From Natronococcus sp. AD-5 (GTDB lineage: Archaea; Halobacteriota; Halobacteria; Halobacteriales; Natrialbaceae), in NCBI RefSeq assembly GCF_030734285.1, contig NZ_CP132294.1, positions 2,914,001 to 2,978,000 on the forward strand: 64,000 bases of DNA, in the 5' to 3' direction. The notes under the pieces are model-generated. The model was given only the letters and a program-made list of their open reading frames with translations. It did no database searches and was not told the origin of the DNA. Shown here piece by piece: positions 16,069 through 25,671 of this stretch (position 1 is its first letter; each line of letters starts with the position of its first letter). The position numbers were made by a program, and so were the translations under genes.

Positions 16069-16539
16069 TCAGGATCCCCAGAAGTTCTCGCGACTGCCGA
16101 GCCGTTCGCGGGAGTAGGGGCTGTCGCTCTCGTCGCCGGCCTCGTCGTTGCTCTCCGTTTCGTCGGGACCGTCGTCCGCCTCGTCCTCGCCGTCTTCGTC
16201 CGACTCCATCGGCAGTAGTTCAAGTTTCTCTGCGCGTGCGTGATTGCTGTGGACCTGTGTGATTTCCACGCGAGCGCGCGCTTCGGGTAAGACGCCATCG
16301 ACCATGACGATGAACCCGTCCTCGGTGCGGCCGACGCCGGCGCCGCTTTCGTGCATGTCGACGACGTCGATGGCGACCTCCTCGCCCGCCTTGACGGGCT
16401 GGGTCTTCAGGTCCTCGATCGGCTGGTTGTAGTGGTTACACCACTCTTTGCCCCCCCGGTCGCCGTAGTGCTGACACCCCATTCCCGAAATGCGTTCGGA
16501 AAAGCTCGGACAGTCGTCAGCGAGTGGACAGTCTGCCAT
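16069..16539 (-). CDS. TRAM-domain RNA-binding protein with N-terminal Cys cluster
   Basis: A 156-aa protein. The N-terminus MADCPLADDCPSFSERISGMGCQHYGDRGGKEWCNHY has four Cys (4, 10, 22, 34) able to bind zinc. Residues ~48-112 (VKAGEEVAIDVVDMHESGAGVGRTEDGFIVMVDGVLPEARARVEITQVHSNHARAEKLEL) are a TRAM beta-barrel, as found on tRNA- and rRNA-modifying enzymes and as RNA-chaperone proteins in archaea. An acidic disordered tail (DEDGEDEADDGPDETESNDEAGD) follows. It probably binds RNA. The ATG at MADCPL is chosen over an upstream basic extension. Confidence 0.88.
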   Translation of the reverse strand: MADCPLADDCPSFSERISGMGCQHYGDRGGKEWCNHYNQPIEDLKTQPVKAGEEVAIDVVDMHESGAGVGRTEDGFIVMVDGVLPEARARVEITQVHSNHARAEKLELLPMESDEDGEDEADDGPDETESNDEAGDESDSPYSRERLGSRENFWGS

Positions 16540-16746
16540 AAGACGTACTACCGGTGGCGTCGTTAAACCGTTTCCGTCTTGAGAGCGCCGACTGGGACCG
16601 CTCGGCATCGAATCCGGACCGACGGCGTCACGAAACCGAACGAGTACGGACCGCGGGTGGAGCGGTCGGGCGTAATCGTCGAATCAACTGGCACTGCGTG
16701 ACAGGGTGTTTCGAAAACGTTTACGGGAGGGGCGTGCGAGCAATAG

Positions 16747-17541
16747 ATGATGAAGATCCTCGTTACGGTCAAAGAGGTCTCGACCGTCGAAGACGAGTTC
16801 GAGATCGAGGGTACCAGCATCGCCGAGCAGTACCTCGGCGCTGATCTCAACGAATGGGACGACTACGCGGTCGAAGAGGCCGTCCAGCTCCAGGAGGCCG
16901 GGATCGCCGACGAGGTCGTCACGGTGACGATCGGCCCCGAAGACTGCGAACAGACGATCAGACAGGCGCTCGCGAAAGGCGCCGATCGGGCGGTCCGCGT
17001 CTGGGACGACTCCCTCGAGGGCGTCGACCTGCTCGACGTCGGCGCGAAGACGGAGATTCTCCGGGCGGTCGTCGAGGCCGAGGATCCCGACCTCGTGCTG
17101 ACCGGCGTCCAGTCCGGCGACGACAGCTGGGGGGCGACGGGCGTCTCGCTCGCCGAGGAGCTCGGCTTCGAGTGGGCCGCCGTCGTCAACCACCTCGAGC
17201 ACGACTTCGAGGACGACCGCGCCGCCGTGCGCCGCGAACTCGAGGGCGGCGTCGAGGAGCTCACCGAGATCGAGCTCCCCGCCGCGCTCACGATCCAGAC
17301 CGGGATCAACGAACCGCGCTACGCCAGCCTGCGCGGCATCCGCCAGGCCCAGCGCAAGGAACTCGACGTCCAGACGCTCGCCGACCTCGGCGTCGACGAG
17401 AGCGCGATCGAAGGCGACGTCACGCTGACGGACATGTACGAGCCGGAAAGCGAGAGCGACGTCACCGTCTGGGAAGGCAGCGCCGAGGAGACCGCCGCGG
17501 AGCTGGGTGAGCTGCTCCGCGAGAAGGGGGTGGCGCCATGA
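16747..17541 (+). CDS. etfB: Electron transfer flavoprotein, beta subunit (FixA-like)
   Basis: A 264-aa protein beginning MMKILVTVKEVSTVEDEFEIEG; the second ATG (16750) is an equally good start. The AMP/FAD-binding fold shows NEWDDYAVEEAVQLQEAG, VLTGVQSGDDSWGATGVSLAEELG and the ETF-beta signature around AALTIQTGINEPRYASLRGIRQAQRKEL. With EtfA it forms a soluble heterodimer that accepts electrons from acyl-CoA and other dehydrogenases and passes them to the quinone pool. ATGA overlap with etfA implies coupling. No FixC/FixX or ETF-quinone oxidoreductase gene is adjacent. Confidence 0.93.
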   Translation: MMKILVTVKEVSTVEDEFEIEGTSIAEQYLGADLNEWDDYAVEEAVQLQEAGIADEVVTVTIGPEDCEQTIRQALAKGADRAVRVWDDSLEGVDLLDVGAKTEILRAVVEAEDPDLVLTGVQSGDDSWGATGVSLAEELGFEWAAVVNHLEHDFEDDRAAVRRELEGGVEELTEIELPAALTIQTGINEPRYASLRGIRQAQRKELDVQTLADLGVDESAIEGDVTLTDMYEPESESDVTVWEGSAEETAAELGELLREKGVAP

Positions 17542-18491
17542 CGAACGTCCTCGCGGTCGCGGACCACCGCCGCGGCGAGCTGCGCGACGTCAGCTACGAG
17601 CTCATCACCGCCGGCCGCCAGCTGGCCGACGAGACCGGCGGCGAGCTCCACGTCGCGGTCATCAGCGGCACCGTCGACGAGTTCGCCGACAAGCTCAATC
17701 GGGAGGGCGTCGACGCCGTTCACACCGTCGACTACGGCGAGGAGTTCAACCACGACGTCTACGCGCAGGTGCTCACCCAGCTCTACGACGAGCACGCCCC
17801 GCAGTACGTCGTCGCGCCGAACAGCGTCAACGGGCTCGACTACGCGCCCGCCGTCGCGAACGCGCTCAACTTGCCGATCGTCACCGACACGGTCGATCTC
17901 GAGAGCGACGGCGACACCCTGGTCGCGACCCGCGAGATGTACGGCGGCAAGGTCGAGACGACCACCGAACTCGAGGGCACGGTCGTCGCGACGATCCGCG
18001 GCGGCGAGTGGCCCGCCGCCGAGGGAACCGGCGACGCCGCGATCGAGGCTTTCGACGCGGAGATCGACGAAGACGCCGTCGGCTCCACCGTCACCGGCTT
18101 CGAGGAGGTCGGCGGCGGCGACGTCGACATCAGCGAGGCCGACGTGCTCGTCTCGGTCGGCCGCGGCATCGAGGAGGAGGAGAACCTCGAAATCATCCGC
18201 GACCTCGCCGACGCGCTCGACGCGACGGTCTCCTCGTCGCGCCCGATCGTCGACAGCGGCTGGCTGCCGAAGAATCGGCAGGTCGGCCAGTCCGGGAAGG
18301 TCGTCACGCCCGACGTCTACATCGCGATCGGCATCTCGGGCGCCGTCCAGCACGTCGCCGGGATGAAGGGCTCGGATACGATCGTCGCGATCAACACGGA
18401 CCCCAACGCGCCGATCATGGACATCGCCGACTACGCGATCCACGACGACCTCTTCGACGTCGTCCCCGCACTCACGGAAGAGTTCCAGTAA
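17538..18491 (+). CDS. etfA: Electron transfer flavoprotein, alpha subunit (FixB-like)
   Basis: A 317-aa protein. The C-terminal FAD domain has [88 protein letters not shown], the classic ETF-alpha signature that binds the FAD. The N-terminal domain pairs with EtfB. It starts inside the last codons of etfB. A T-rich stretch (ataattttc, ~18530-18540) downstream may end transcription. Confidence 0.94.
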   Translation: MTNVLAVADHRRGELRDVSYELITAGRQLADETGGELHVAVISGTVDEFADKLNREGVDAVHTVDYGEEFNHDVYAQVLTQLYDEHAPQYVVAPNSVNGLDYAPAVANALNLPIVTDTVDLESDGDTLVATREMYGGKVETTTELEGTVVATIRGGEWPAAEGTGDAAIEAFDAEIDEDAVGSTVTGFEEVGGGDVDISEADVLVSVGRGIEEEENLEIIRDLADALDATVSSSRPIVDSGWLPKNRQVGQSGKVVTPDVYIAIGISGAVQHVAGMKGSDTIVAINTDPNAPIMDIADYAIHDDLFDVVPALTEEFQ

Positions 18492-18639
18492 GCCGACCGC
18501 GTAAAGCCGTCACCCGAAAGCGGCTTCGGTATAATTTTCATTCCCGCCACATGTTTGTAGCGTAAGTTTCGGATAGAAGGAGAATCGTGCGATATGTGTG
18601 TTTAGAATTACATATATTTCGATGAGTGTCCAGTATACC

Positions 18640-18647
18640 TATATACT
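18640..18647 (+). promoter_or_regulatory. TATA box of the binding-protein/chemoreceptor pair
   Basis: The sequence ctatatac lies 21-28 nt upstream of the ATG at 18668, in an AT-rich stretch that interrupts the G/C-rich background. This spacing predicts a leaderless transcript, which is common in haloarchaea. A second TATA-like run lies at 18611-18618. Confidence 0.55.
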
Positions 18648-18667
18648 AGTGATTAGATACAATTCCT

Positions 18668-19933
18668 ATGTCAGTCCGACCGAAGCGCCGGGAACTCCTG
18701 TCGGCCGTCGGCGTCGCCGGGTTCGGCGGCCTCGCCGGCTGTCTCAGTAGCGTCTCCGGGCTCGACGTCCGTGACGACGACGGAGGCGGTGGGAGCACCG
18801 ATCGAACGCTCAAACTCGGGATAATGCAACCGATCAGCGGCGATCTCGGTTCCGTGGGAGAACCCATCCGAGACGCCGCGTTACTTCCGATCGAGCAGGT
18901 CGAAGACGAGATCGATCTCGATCTCGAGTACGATGTCGTGGATACGGAGACGTCCCCGTTGACGGGCGTTCAGGGAGCCGCTAGCCTCGTCAGGAAGGGC
19001 TATCCGATGATCAACGGCCCGGCAGCCTCGGACGTGACGCTGCAGGCGACGCAACAGGTGCTCATCCCGCACCGGGTCGTCAGCTGTTCGCCGTCGGCGA
19101 CGACGCCGACGATCACGGCGCTGAACGACGCCGGCCTCGTCTTCCGGACGGCGCTGTCGGACTCGTTGCAGGCCGTCGTCCTCGCGGAGCAGGCGATGAC
19201 GGATCTCGGTCACGAGACGGCGGCCACGATGTACGTGAACAACGACTACGGCTGGCAGTTGAGCCAGGCGTTTACGCAAGCGTTTCAGGCGACTCACGAC
19301 GGAACGGTCACGACGCAGGTCCCGGTGAACGAGGAGAGCGACTCCTACGCCGCGGAACTCGACGAAGCCAGGGCGGACGATCCGGACCTACTGGTCGTGA
19401 TCGGCTACCCCGAGACGGGCGCGCAGTTATTTACCGACCTGGGAGACGGCGTAGACGAGGTCGACGTGCTCGTCACCGACGGGCTACGGGACGGGGAGCT
19501 TCACGAAGAAGTCGACCACTCGATCGACGGAATTCGCGGAACGGCACCGCTGGTCGGCGGTCCCGGCGAGGAGTTCTTCACCGAACTGTACGAGGACGCG
19601 TACGACGCCGAACCGGGGATCTTCACGGCTCACGCCTACGATTCGACGGCCGTCCTCTTGCTCGCCAACGCCTACGCCGGCGAGAACGACGGGACGGCGA
19701 TCAGAAACGCCATGCAGTCGGTCACGAACGGATCCGGTGAGGAGATCGAACCGGAGACGCTCGCCGAGGGCCTCGAACTCGCGGCACAGGGTGAAAACGT
19801 CAAGTATCAGGGCGCCTCGAGTTCGCTCTCGTTCGACGAGAACGGTGACGCGACGGACGCGACCTTCGAGTACTGGGAATTCGATCGGAACGCGGACGGC
19901 GGAATCGCCGAGATCGACAGGGTGAATACGTGA
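18668..19933 (+). CDS. Tat-exported binding lipoprotein, branched-chain amino acid/amide type
   Basis: A 421-aa protein. The N-terminus MSVRPKRRELLSAVGVAGFGGLAGC has a twin-arginine motif and a lipobox with Cys25. The mature part is a type I periplasmic-binding fold of the LivK/UrtA group (KLGIMQPISGDLGSVGEPIRDAALLPIEQV, AASDVTLQATQQVLIPHRVVSCSPSATTPTIT, ATMYVNNDYGWQLSQAF). It would sit outside the membrane, lipid-anchored. No permease or ATPase gene is nearby; instead it overlaps a chemoreceptor gene by ATGA. The layout matches BasB/CosB proteins of Halobacterium, which present ligand to a transducer. The likely ligand is an amino acid or amide, by inference. Confidence 0.88.
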   Translation: MSVRPKRRELLSAVGVAGFGGLAGCLSSVSGLDVRDDDGGGGSTDRTLKLGIMQPISGDLGSVGEPIRDAALLPIEQVEDEIDLDLEYDVVDTETSPLTGVQGAASLVRKGYPMINGPAASDVTLQATQQVLIPHRVVSCSPSATTPTITALNDAGLVFRTALSDSLQAVVLAEQAMTDLGHETAATMYVNNDYGWQLSQAFTQAFQATHDGTVTTQVPVNEESDSYAAELDEARADDPDLLVVIGYPETGAQLFTDLGDGVDEVDVLVTDGLRDGELHEEVDHSIDGIRGTAPLVGGPGEEFFTELYEDAYDAEPGIFTAHAYDSTAVLLLANAYAGENDGTAIRNAMQSVTNGSGEEIEPETLAEGLELAAQGENVKYQGASSSLSFDENGDATDATFEYWEFDRNADGGIAEIDRVNT

Positions 19934-22413
19934 TGTCCATACTCGCAAAACTAGTGCCGTCGTTCGTCAGACGGCGGTACCTCGCGAAGTTCGTGATATC
20001 GATTCTGGCAGTCGTCCTGGTTATCGGCTCGGTCGGCGCCGTCAGTTACGTCGCGATCGACGAGACGGTCAGAGCCGATTCGAACGAGCAGATCGAGTCC
20101 ACCGCCGAGTTGCAGGCGGACGGGATCGGTGACTGGGTCGAGTCCATGCGGGTCCAGACGCGGACTGCGTCGGCCTCTCCGGTGTTACAGGAGGGCGATC
20201 CGCAGGAAGTTCAGGGAGAGATCGTCGAGGCGCAAGCGAGGATGTCCGTCGACGTGCGGGCGATCCACTACGTCGACACCGAGAACGACGAGGTCGTCAC
20301 GAGCACGGACGCGAGGCTCCGCGGCGAATCGCTCGACGGCGTCGAGGATCCGTGGACGACGACAGACTTCGACCGCGAACTCGCGTTCGACGGCGCGGTC
20401 TGGAACTCCGACGCGGCCTACGAGTCGCCGTCGCTCGACGACCAGGTGATGGCCTTCGCCAGTCCGGTGTCCGAACGCGACGATCGGGTCGTCGTCGTCA
20501 TCGGCACGCTCGAGTACCGCGTCCAGCAGCTCCAGCAGGAAGGGGCGTCGTCGTCGACGGCCATCGTCGACGCCGACGGAACGCCGGTCCTGCAGGCCGC
20601 GGACGCGTCGGTCGACGAAGCGTCGGTCGACGAGGAGGCGCTCGAGGCCGCCCTCGGCGGCCGGCCGACGCGCGTCGAGGACGGGGAGTTCGTTCGAGCG
20701 TACACGCCGGTCGGCGACACGCAGTGGGTCGCCGTCACGAGCGTTCCGACCGACCAGGCCTACGGCGTCGCGGCCGACGTCGGCACCAACGTCATCGCGA
20801 TGGTGCTCGTGAGCCTGGTTACGCTCGGACTCGTCGGGATCGTTCTCGGTCGACAGACCGTCGTCCCGCTGGCCGAGTTGCGCGATCGGACGAAAGAGAT
20901 GGAGGAAGGGAACCTCGACGTCGATCTCGAGACGTCCCGGGCCGACGAGATCGGCCGGTTGTACGACGGCTTCGACAGCATGCGCACCTCGCTGCGAAAT
21001 CAGATTCGGGAGGCCGAATCGGCGCGCCAGGACGCCGAGCAAGCGCGCACCGAGACCGAGACGATGAACCGCCACCTCGAGGCGAAGGCGGACGAGTACC
21101 GCGACGTGATGGAGCGGTGTGCCGCCGGCGATCTGACCCGGCGGCTCGATCCCGAAAGCGAGAGCGAAGCGATGGCCGACATCGCCCACTCGTTCAACTC
21201 GATGGTCGACGAACTCGAGGAGACGACCGCACACGTCAAGACGTTCGCCACCGAGGTCGCGACGGCGAGCGAAGAGGTGACGACGAGCGCCGAGGAGGTC
21301 CGATCGGCGTCCGAGCAGGTGACGGGATCCGTCCAGGAGATCTCCGACGGCGCGGATCAGCAAAACCAGCACTTGCAGGCGGTTTCGAGCGAGATGGGCG
21401 GGCTCTCGACGACGACCGAACAGATCGCGGCGTCGTCGAACGAAGTCGCCGACATCGCCGAGCGGACGGCCGAAACGGGCCGACTCGGCCGCGAAGCGGC
21501 GCAGGAGGCGATCGACGGAATGCACGAGATCGAGGCGGAATCGACCGAGGCCGTCGAGGCGATCGAGGCGCTCGAGGCGGAGATGGAACAGATCGACGAA
21601 CTGGTCGAGTTCATCTCCGACATCGCTCGCGAAACGAACATGCTCGCGCTGAACGCCAACATCGAGGCCTCGCGCGGTAACGCCGGTGGCGACGACGGGA
21701 GCGGGTTCGCCGTCGTCGCGTCCCAGGTGAAAGAGCTCGCGGAAGATACGAGAGAGACCGCCGAAGACATCGAGAAGCGACTGGATCGAATCAACGAGCG
21801 GACCGACCGCACGGCGACGGAAGTCCAGAAAACCGCCGATCGCATCGCGACGCACGTCGACTCCGTCGAGAACGCGGCGGCGGCGCTCGACGAGATCGCG
21901 GACTACGCGAGTCAGACCAACGACGGCGTCCAGGAGATCTCCGCGGCGTCCGAAGAGCAGGCCGCCTCGACCCAGGAAGTCGTCGCGATGGCGTCGGCGG
22001 CGACCGACATCTCCGAGACGACGGCACAGGAGGCCCAACACGTGGCGGCCGCCGCGGAGGAGCAGACGTCGGCCCTCACCGAAGTGTCGGAGAACGCGAA
22101 CTCCCTGGCCGGACAGGCGGCGCACCTGAGCGAGGCGCTCGACCGCTTCGAAACCGATCGAAAGGCGCAGTCCTGGACACCCGACGGGGACGTCGACGTC
22201 GAACTGGCCTACGAAGAGGAGGCGTCGACGCCCGACGCAACTCTCGAGGGGCCCGAGACTGGGGATCGAGCGGCCGACGACGAGTCCGACGGCGAAAACG
22301 CCGACCCGGCCGGCGCAGACGGCGCGGATCCCGGCGCGGAGACGGAAGCTGATACGTCGGCGTCCGCGCGAACCGAGCAGTCGTTCTCGTTCGATCGGGT
22401 CGACGAGACGTAG
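19930..22413 (+). CDS. Methyl-accepting chemotaxis transducer (BasT/CosT-like)
   Basis: An 827-aa transducer. TM1 is at ~21-43, an extracellular Cache-like sensor at ~45-283, TM2 at ~284-305, then HAMP domains (~306-360 and ~385-435). A long signalling coiled coil (~450-760) has the conserved hairpin tip around residues 557-600 (LVEFISDIARETNMLALNANIEASR) and an acidic C-terminal tail. Gln/Glu-rich heptads provide methylation sites. It controls CheA/CheY and archaellum switching. Coupling to the binding lipoprotein suggests that it senses that protein's ligand. The large extracellular domain could also bind ligand directly. Confidence 0.92.
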   Translation: MMSILAKLVPSFVRRRYLAKFVISILAVVLVIGSVGAVSYVAIDETVRADSNEQIESTAELQADGIGDWVESMRVQTRTASASPVLQEGDPQEVQGEIVEAQARMSVDVRAIHYVDTENDEVVTSTDARLRGESLDGVEDPWTTTDFDRELAFDGAVWNSDAAYESPSLDDQVMAFASPVSERDDRVVVVIGTLEYRVQQLQQEGASSSTAIVDADGTPVLQAADASVDEASVDEEALEAALGGRPTRVEDGEFVRAYTPVGDTQWVAVTSVPTDQAYGVAADVGTNVIAMVLVSLVTLGLVGIVLGRQTVVPLAELRDRTKEMEEGNLDVDLETSRADEIGRLYDGFDSMRTSLRNQIREAESARQDAEQARTETETMNRHLEAKADEYRDVMERCAAGDLTRRLDPESESEAMADIAHSFNSMVDELEETTAHVKTFATEVATASEEVTTSAEEVRSASEQVTGSVQEISDGADQQNQHLQAVSSEMGGLSTTTEQIAASSNEVADIAERTAETGRLGREAAQEAIDGMHEIEAESTEAVEAIEALEAEMEQIDELVEFISDIARETNMLALNANIEASRGNAGGDDGSGFAVVASQVKELAEDTRETAEDIEKRLDRINERTDRTATEVQKTADRIATHVDSVENAAAALDEIADYASQTNDGVQEISAASEEQAASTQEVVAMASAATDISETTAQEAQHVAAAAEEQTSALTEVSENANSLAGQAAHLSEALDRFETDRKAQSWTPDGDVDVELAYEEEASTPDATLEGPETGDRAADDESDGENADPAGADGADPGAETEADTSASARTEQSFSFDRVDET

Positions 22414-22462
22414 GTTCGGCGGAACCGTCACCTACTTTGTAACCCTGTCCTAAGCGCTGGCA

Positions 22463-23305
22463 ATGGAACGGCTGGAGCGTCGCCGGGCGCTGATCGAGGA
22501 GCGTCTCGTCGAAGTAATCGACGGCGTCGAACCGGACGCGCTCAGAGAGGAAGTTCGGCACACGGCGCTTTCGGGCGGCAAACGCGTCCGTCCGATGGTC
22601 ACGCTGCTCGCCTGCGAAACCGTCGGCGGACGGCCGGAAGACGCTGTCGACTTCGGCGTCGGCGTCGAACTCGTCCACAACGCCTCGCTGGTCGTCGACG
22701 ACATCATCGATCGCTCGGACCTCCGTCGCGGAGCGACGAGCGCGTGGGCCAAGTTCGGCCACGGGTCGGCGATCATCACGAGCGACGGCTTGCTCGGCGA
22801 GGCCTTCGCACTGTTTTCCGCGGATCCGAACGCCACCCAGGTCGTCGCCGAGGCGATGGTCGAACTCGGGATCGGCGAGGCGACCGAACTCTCCGCCCAG
22901 CCGACCAACGAGGAGGAGTACATGACGCTCGCCAGACGAAAGACCGGCGCGCTGTTCCGGGCGGCCGCCGAACTCGGCGCCATCGCTGCCGACTCCGATC
23001 CGTTCACGGTCGAGGCGGTCGGCGAGTACGCCGAGCGGGTCGGCGTCGCCTTCCAGATCAGAGACGACGTCCTCGACGCGGTCGCCACCCCGGGAGACCT
23101 CGGCAAGCCGACCGGACACGACGCCGCCCTCGAGCGGCCCTCGGTCATGCAGGTGACCGATCTCGGTCCCGAGGAGGCGAACGGCCGCGCCCGGGCGGAG
23201 GCCGATCGGGCGATCGACGCCCTCGAGCGCGTCGACGTCGTCGACCGCGAGGCGCGAGACTACCTGCTCGAGCTCGCGGAGTTCGTCGTCGAGCGCGAGC
23301 AGTAG
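22463..23305 (+). CDS. Polyprenyl diphosphate synthase family protein
   Basis: A 280-aa trans-isoprenyl synthase. GGKRVRPM (38-45), the first aspartate motif DDIID (79-83) and the second, RDDVLD near residue 200, are all present, so it is probably active. It is shorter than the ~350-aa GGPP/FGPP synthase IdsA of haloarchaea, and it may make a different chain length, for example for quinones or lipids; that is inference. It has its own short spacer after the transducer (49 bp). It is convergent with the DUF373 gene. Confidence 0.88.
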   Translation: MERLERRRALIEERLVEVIDGVEPDALREEVRHTALSGGKRVRPMVTLLACETVGGRPEDAVDFGVGVELVHNASLVVDDIIDRSDLRRGATSAWAKFGHGSAIITSDGLLGEAFALFSADPNATQVVAEAMVELGIGEATELSAQPTNEEEYMTLARRKTGALFRAAAELGAIAADSDPFTVEAVGEYAERVGVAFQIRDDVLDAVATPGDLGKPTGHDAALERPSVMQVTDLGPEEANGRARAEADRAIDALERVDVVDREARDYLLELAEFVVEREQ

Positions 23306-23314
23306 GACGCGCCG

Positions 23315-24418
23315 TCAGGCGCTGTCGGTTCGACGCGCCTCTTCCTCCGAGAAGTGTGATTCCGCTACCGCGAAGGTGAGCGTGCTCACGATCCCGAGCA
23401 GCGTGCCCGCGGTGAGCGCCGTCGCGAGGACGGTGATCCCGACCGCGTCGAGGAAGAACGCGCTCACCGCGTAGAGGACGATCGCGATCGAGATGACGTA
23501 AAACGGCGCGTTGAGGTAGCGCCACTCGAGTCTGCCCGCGATGTACTCGTCGGTGATCTGCCCGAGACTCGTGGTGACGCCGGCGGCGGCGAACCACTGG
23601 ATCGAACCGTACAGCAGCGCGGAGAGCATGACGGGAACGCCGACGTCGCCGGCCGTCTGGGCCTGGATCCGCTCGAGTTCGCTCACCCCGCTAACGCCGC
23701 CGAGGACGAGCAACGCGGCGGCGACGACGTAGGCGAGCAGCGTCGTCCGGCCGGCGTACAGCGACTGTCTGGCGTGCTCGAACGCGTCGTCGAGCCGCTC
23801 GCCGAGGCCGAGTCCCCGCGAGATGAGATAGAGGCCGAGGAGCGTCGAGGTCGTGCCGAGGACGACGGCCGGCATCTCGAGCACCGTCCCGGCCAGCGCG
23901 AGCGGGTAGATGAGCAGGAGGATTCCGAGCGGAATGAGGACGGTGCCCCGGGTTTCGGGGTCGTTCAGCACCTGTTTGAAGGTGTAGTACATCGATTCCA
24001 GGTTCTGGGCCTGTCTGACGACCACCCGTCGAACGCCGTCGATGGGGACCCGCGAGCGGATCACCGGGATGACGGACTCGTCCTGCGCGCCGTCGGTGAC
24101 CACGAGCGCGGTGACGTCCTCGGCCGTCGAGAGGCTCGCCAGGACGGTGTCGACCTCCTCGCCGACCTCGCGGTTGGCGTTGACGTCGCCGTCCTCGTTG
24201 CCGGTGACGATGGCGACCTCGACGCTCTCGTCGCGACTCGCCAGATCGTCGTAGATGTGCACTCCCTGGAACGCGACGTTGACGTCCGAGTCTTCGGGGT
24301 CCGCCGTCGCGAGCGCGACGGCTGCCTCCTCGACGGCCTCGCGGCCGATCACCGGCGTCGTGAAGTCGGTCTTTCGACCGAGGTCGTCGTCGAGGTCGAC
24401 GCACAGGACCAGCAGCAT
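23315..24418 (-). CDS. DUF373 family membrane protein
   Basis: A 367-aa protein starting MLLVLCVDLDDDLGRKTDFTTPVIGREAV, the DUF373 opening. The first ~150 residues form a soluble alpha/beta domain (VTALVVTDGAQDESVIPVIRSRVPIDGVRRVVVRQAQNLESMYYTFKQVL). The rest has six to seven hydrophobic segments. DUF373 proteins are confined mainly to archaea and have no established function. The upstream extension to 24610 is Arg/Pro-rich and was rejected. It is divergent from the radical SAM gene with a 151-bp spacer. Confidence 0.85.
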   Translation of the reverse strand: MLLVLCVDLDDDLGRKTDFTTPVIGREAVEEAAVALATADPEDSDVNVAFQGVHIYDDLASRDESVEVAIVTGNEDGDVNANREVGEEVDTVLASLSTAEDVTALVVTDGAQDESVIPVIRSRVPIDGVRRVVVRQAQNLESMYYTFKQVLNDPETRGTVLIPLGILLLIYPLALAGTVLEMPAVVLGTTSTLLGLYLISRGLGLGERLDDAFEHARQSLYAGRTTLLAYVVAAALLVLGGVSGVSELERIQAQTAGDVGVPVMLSALLYGSIQWFAAAGVTTSLGQITDEYIAGRLEWRYLNAPFYVISIAIVLYAVSAFFLDAVGITVLATALTAGTLLGIVSTLTFAVAESHFSEEEARRTDSA

Positions 24419-24569
24419 CGGTTCGTGGTTGCACGCCGCGGTATTTCCCTCTTCTGGGACCGAGGAATCCGGCGGGCGCCGCCGGGGTCGCTCCGTGCGA
24501 ACGACAGCAGAGAGGCGACGCCGTCGTTTCGCACAGCTTTTGAGGCTCGGCCGGCTACGTCGTTCACGA

Positions 24570-25565
24570 ATGATCTCGAAGGGCTGTGAGCAGTGCGCGA
24601 AAGGCGGCAAGATGGTGCTGTTCGTCTACGGGTACTGCGACCAGCGCGACTGCTTCTACTGCCCGCTCGGCGAGAACCGGAAGAACGTCACCGACGTCTA
24701 CGCCAACGAGCGCCGCGTCGAGGGCGACGGGGACGTCCTCGAGGAGGCCCGCCGGATGGACGCGCTCGGGACCTCGATCACGGGCGGCGAACCCCAGGAA
24801 GCGCTCGAGCGGACCTGCCACTACCTTTCCTTGCTCAAGGAGGAGTTCGGCGAGGATCACCACACCCACCTCTACACGGGGATCACGGGCGGTCGCGAGA
24901 ACATGCGCCGGCTCTCGGAAGCCGGGCTCGACGAGATCAGGTTCCACCCGCCGTACGAGCAGTGGGGCGACCTCCACGGCACCGAGTGGGAGGAGATCCT
25001 CCACGTCGCCCGCGAGGAAGGGCTGACGCCCGCATTTGAGATTCCGGGTATCCGCGCCGAGGAGGAGTTCCTCGAGTTCTTAGACGAGGGCGCAGCGGAG
25101 TTCTGCAACGTCAACGAGTTCGAGATGTCCCAGGGGAACTACCGCCGAATGCAAGAGCAAGGCTTCGAGCTCAAGGAGGGTCACATGAGCGCCGTCGAGG
25201 GCTCCCGCGAGGACATCCTCGAGGTGATGGGCGACCACGAGCGCGTCTACTTCTGTACGTCCGTCTTCAAGGACGCCGCCCAGCACCGTCGTCGCCTGAA
25301 ACGGATCGCTCGAAACGTGCGTCGCGAGTTCGACGACATCACCGACGACGGGACGCTCGTCTACGGGAAGACCTACGTCGACCCCGAGCGGTTCGTCGAC
25401 CTCGGCGTCCCGGAGGAGTTCTACACCGTCAAGTCGAACCACGTCGAGGTCGCCTGGTGGCTCTTAGAGGAGATGATCGACGAGGGCGACCTCGAGGAGG
25501 GAGAAATCGTCGAGCAGTATCCGACCTCCGACGGGCAAGTGGTCGAGCGGACTCCCCTAGCGTAA
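24570..25565 (+). CDS. Archaeal radical SAM protein (COG2108-like)
   Basis: A 331-aa protein starting MISKGCEQCAKGGKMVLFVYGYCDQRDCFYCPLGENRKN. The cluster-binding motif is Cys23-x4-Cys28-x2-Cys31, not the usual Cx3Cx2C. SITGGEP (69-74) is the SAM-binding GGE motif. Cys6/Cys9 add another CxxC. The family was noted as related to pyruvate formate-lyase activating enzymes, but its reaction is unknown. The barrel continues through HLYTGITGG, FHPPYEQW and AEFCNVNEFEMSQGNY. The 3' 59 bp recur downstream (25672-25730) with synonymous changes only. T-runs follow the gene. Confidence 0.88.
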   Translation: MISKGCEQCAKGGKMVLFVYGYCDQRDCFYCPLGENRKNVTDVYANERRVEGDGDVLEEARRMDALGTSITGGEPQEALERTCHYLSLLKEEFGEDHHTHLYTGITGGRENMRRLSEAGLDEIRFHPPYEQWGDLHGTEWEEILHVAREEGLTPAFEIPGIRAEEEFLEFLDEGAAEFCNVNEFEMSQGNYRRMQEQGFELKEGHMSAVEGSREDILEVMGDHERVYFCTSVFKDAAQHRRRLKRIARNVRREFDDITDDGTLVYGKTYVDPERFVDLGVPEEFYTVKSNHVEVAWWLLEEMIDEGDLEEGEIVEQYPTSDGQVVERTPLA

Positions 25566-25593
25566 GTACCGCGAACGACTGAAAGGAGCGAGC

Positions 25594-25615
25594 GGCTTTT
25601 TTGGTGCAGATTTTT
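25594..25615 (+). terminator. Double oligo-T terminator
   Basis: Six T (25597-25602) and five T (25611-25615) occur about 30-50 nt beyond the radical SAM stop. This is a typical haloarchaeal termination signal. Confidence 0.55.
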
Positions 25616-25671
25616 CGAGGAGAGGTGAGCAAGCAAAGCGAGCGAACCCGACGAGAAAAAGGTGCGCGTAG

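Noticed and set aside
20185-22431. 748-aa minus-strand ORF opposite the chemoreceptor
   Set aside because: Shadow frame; the transducer on the plus strand has HAMP and signalling-tip motifs.
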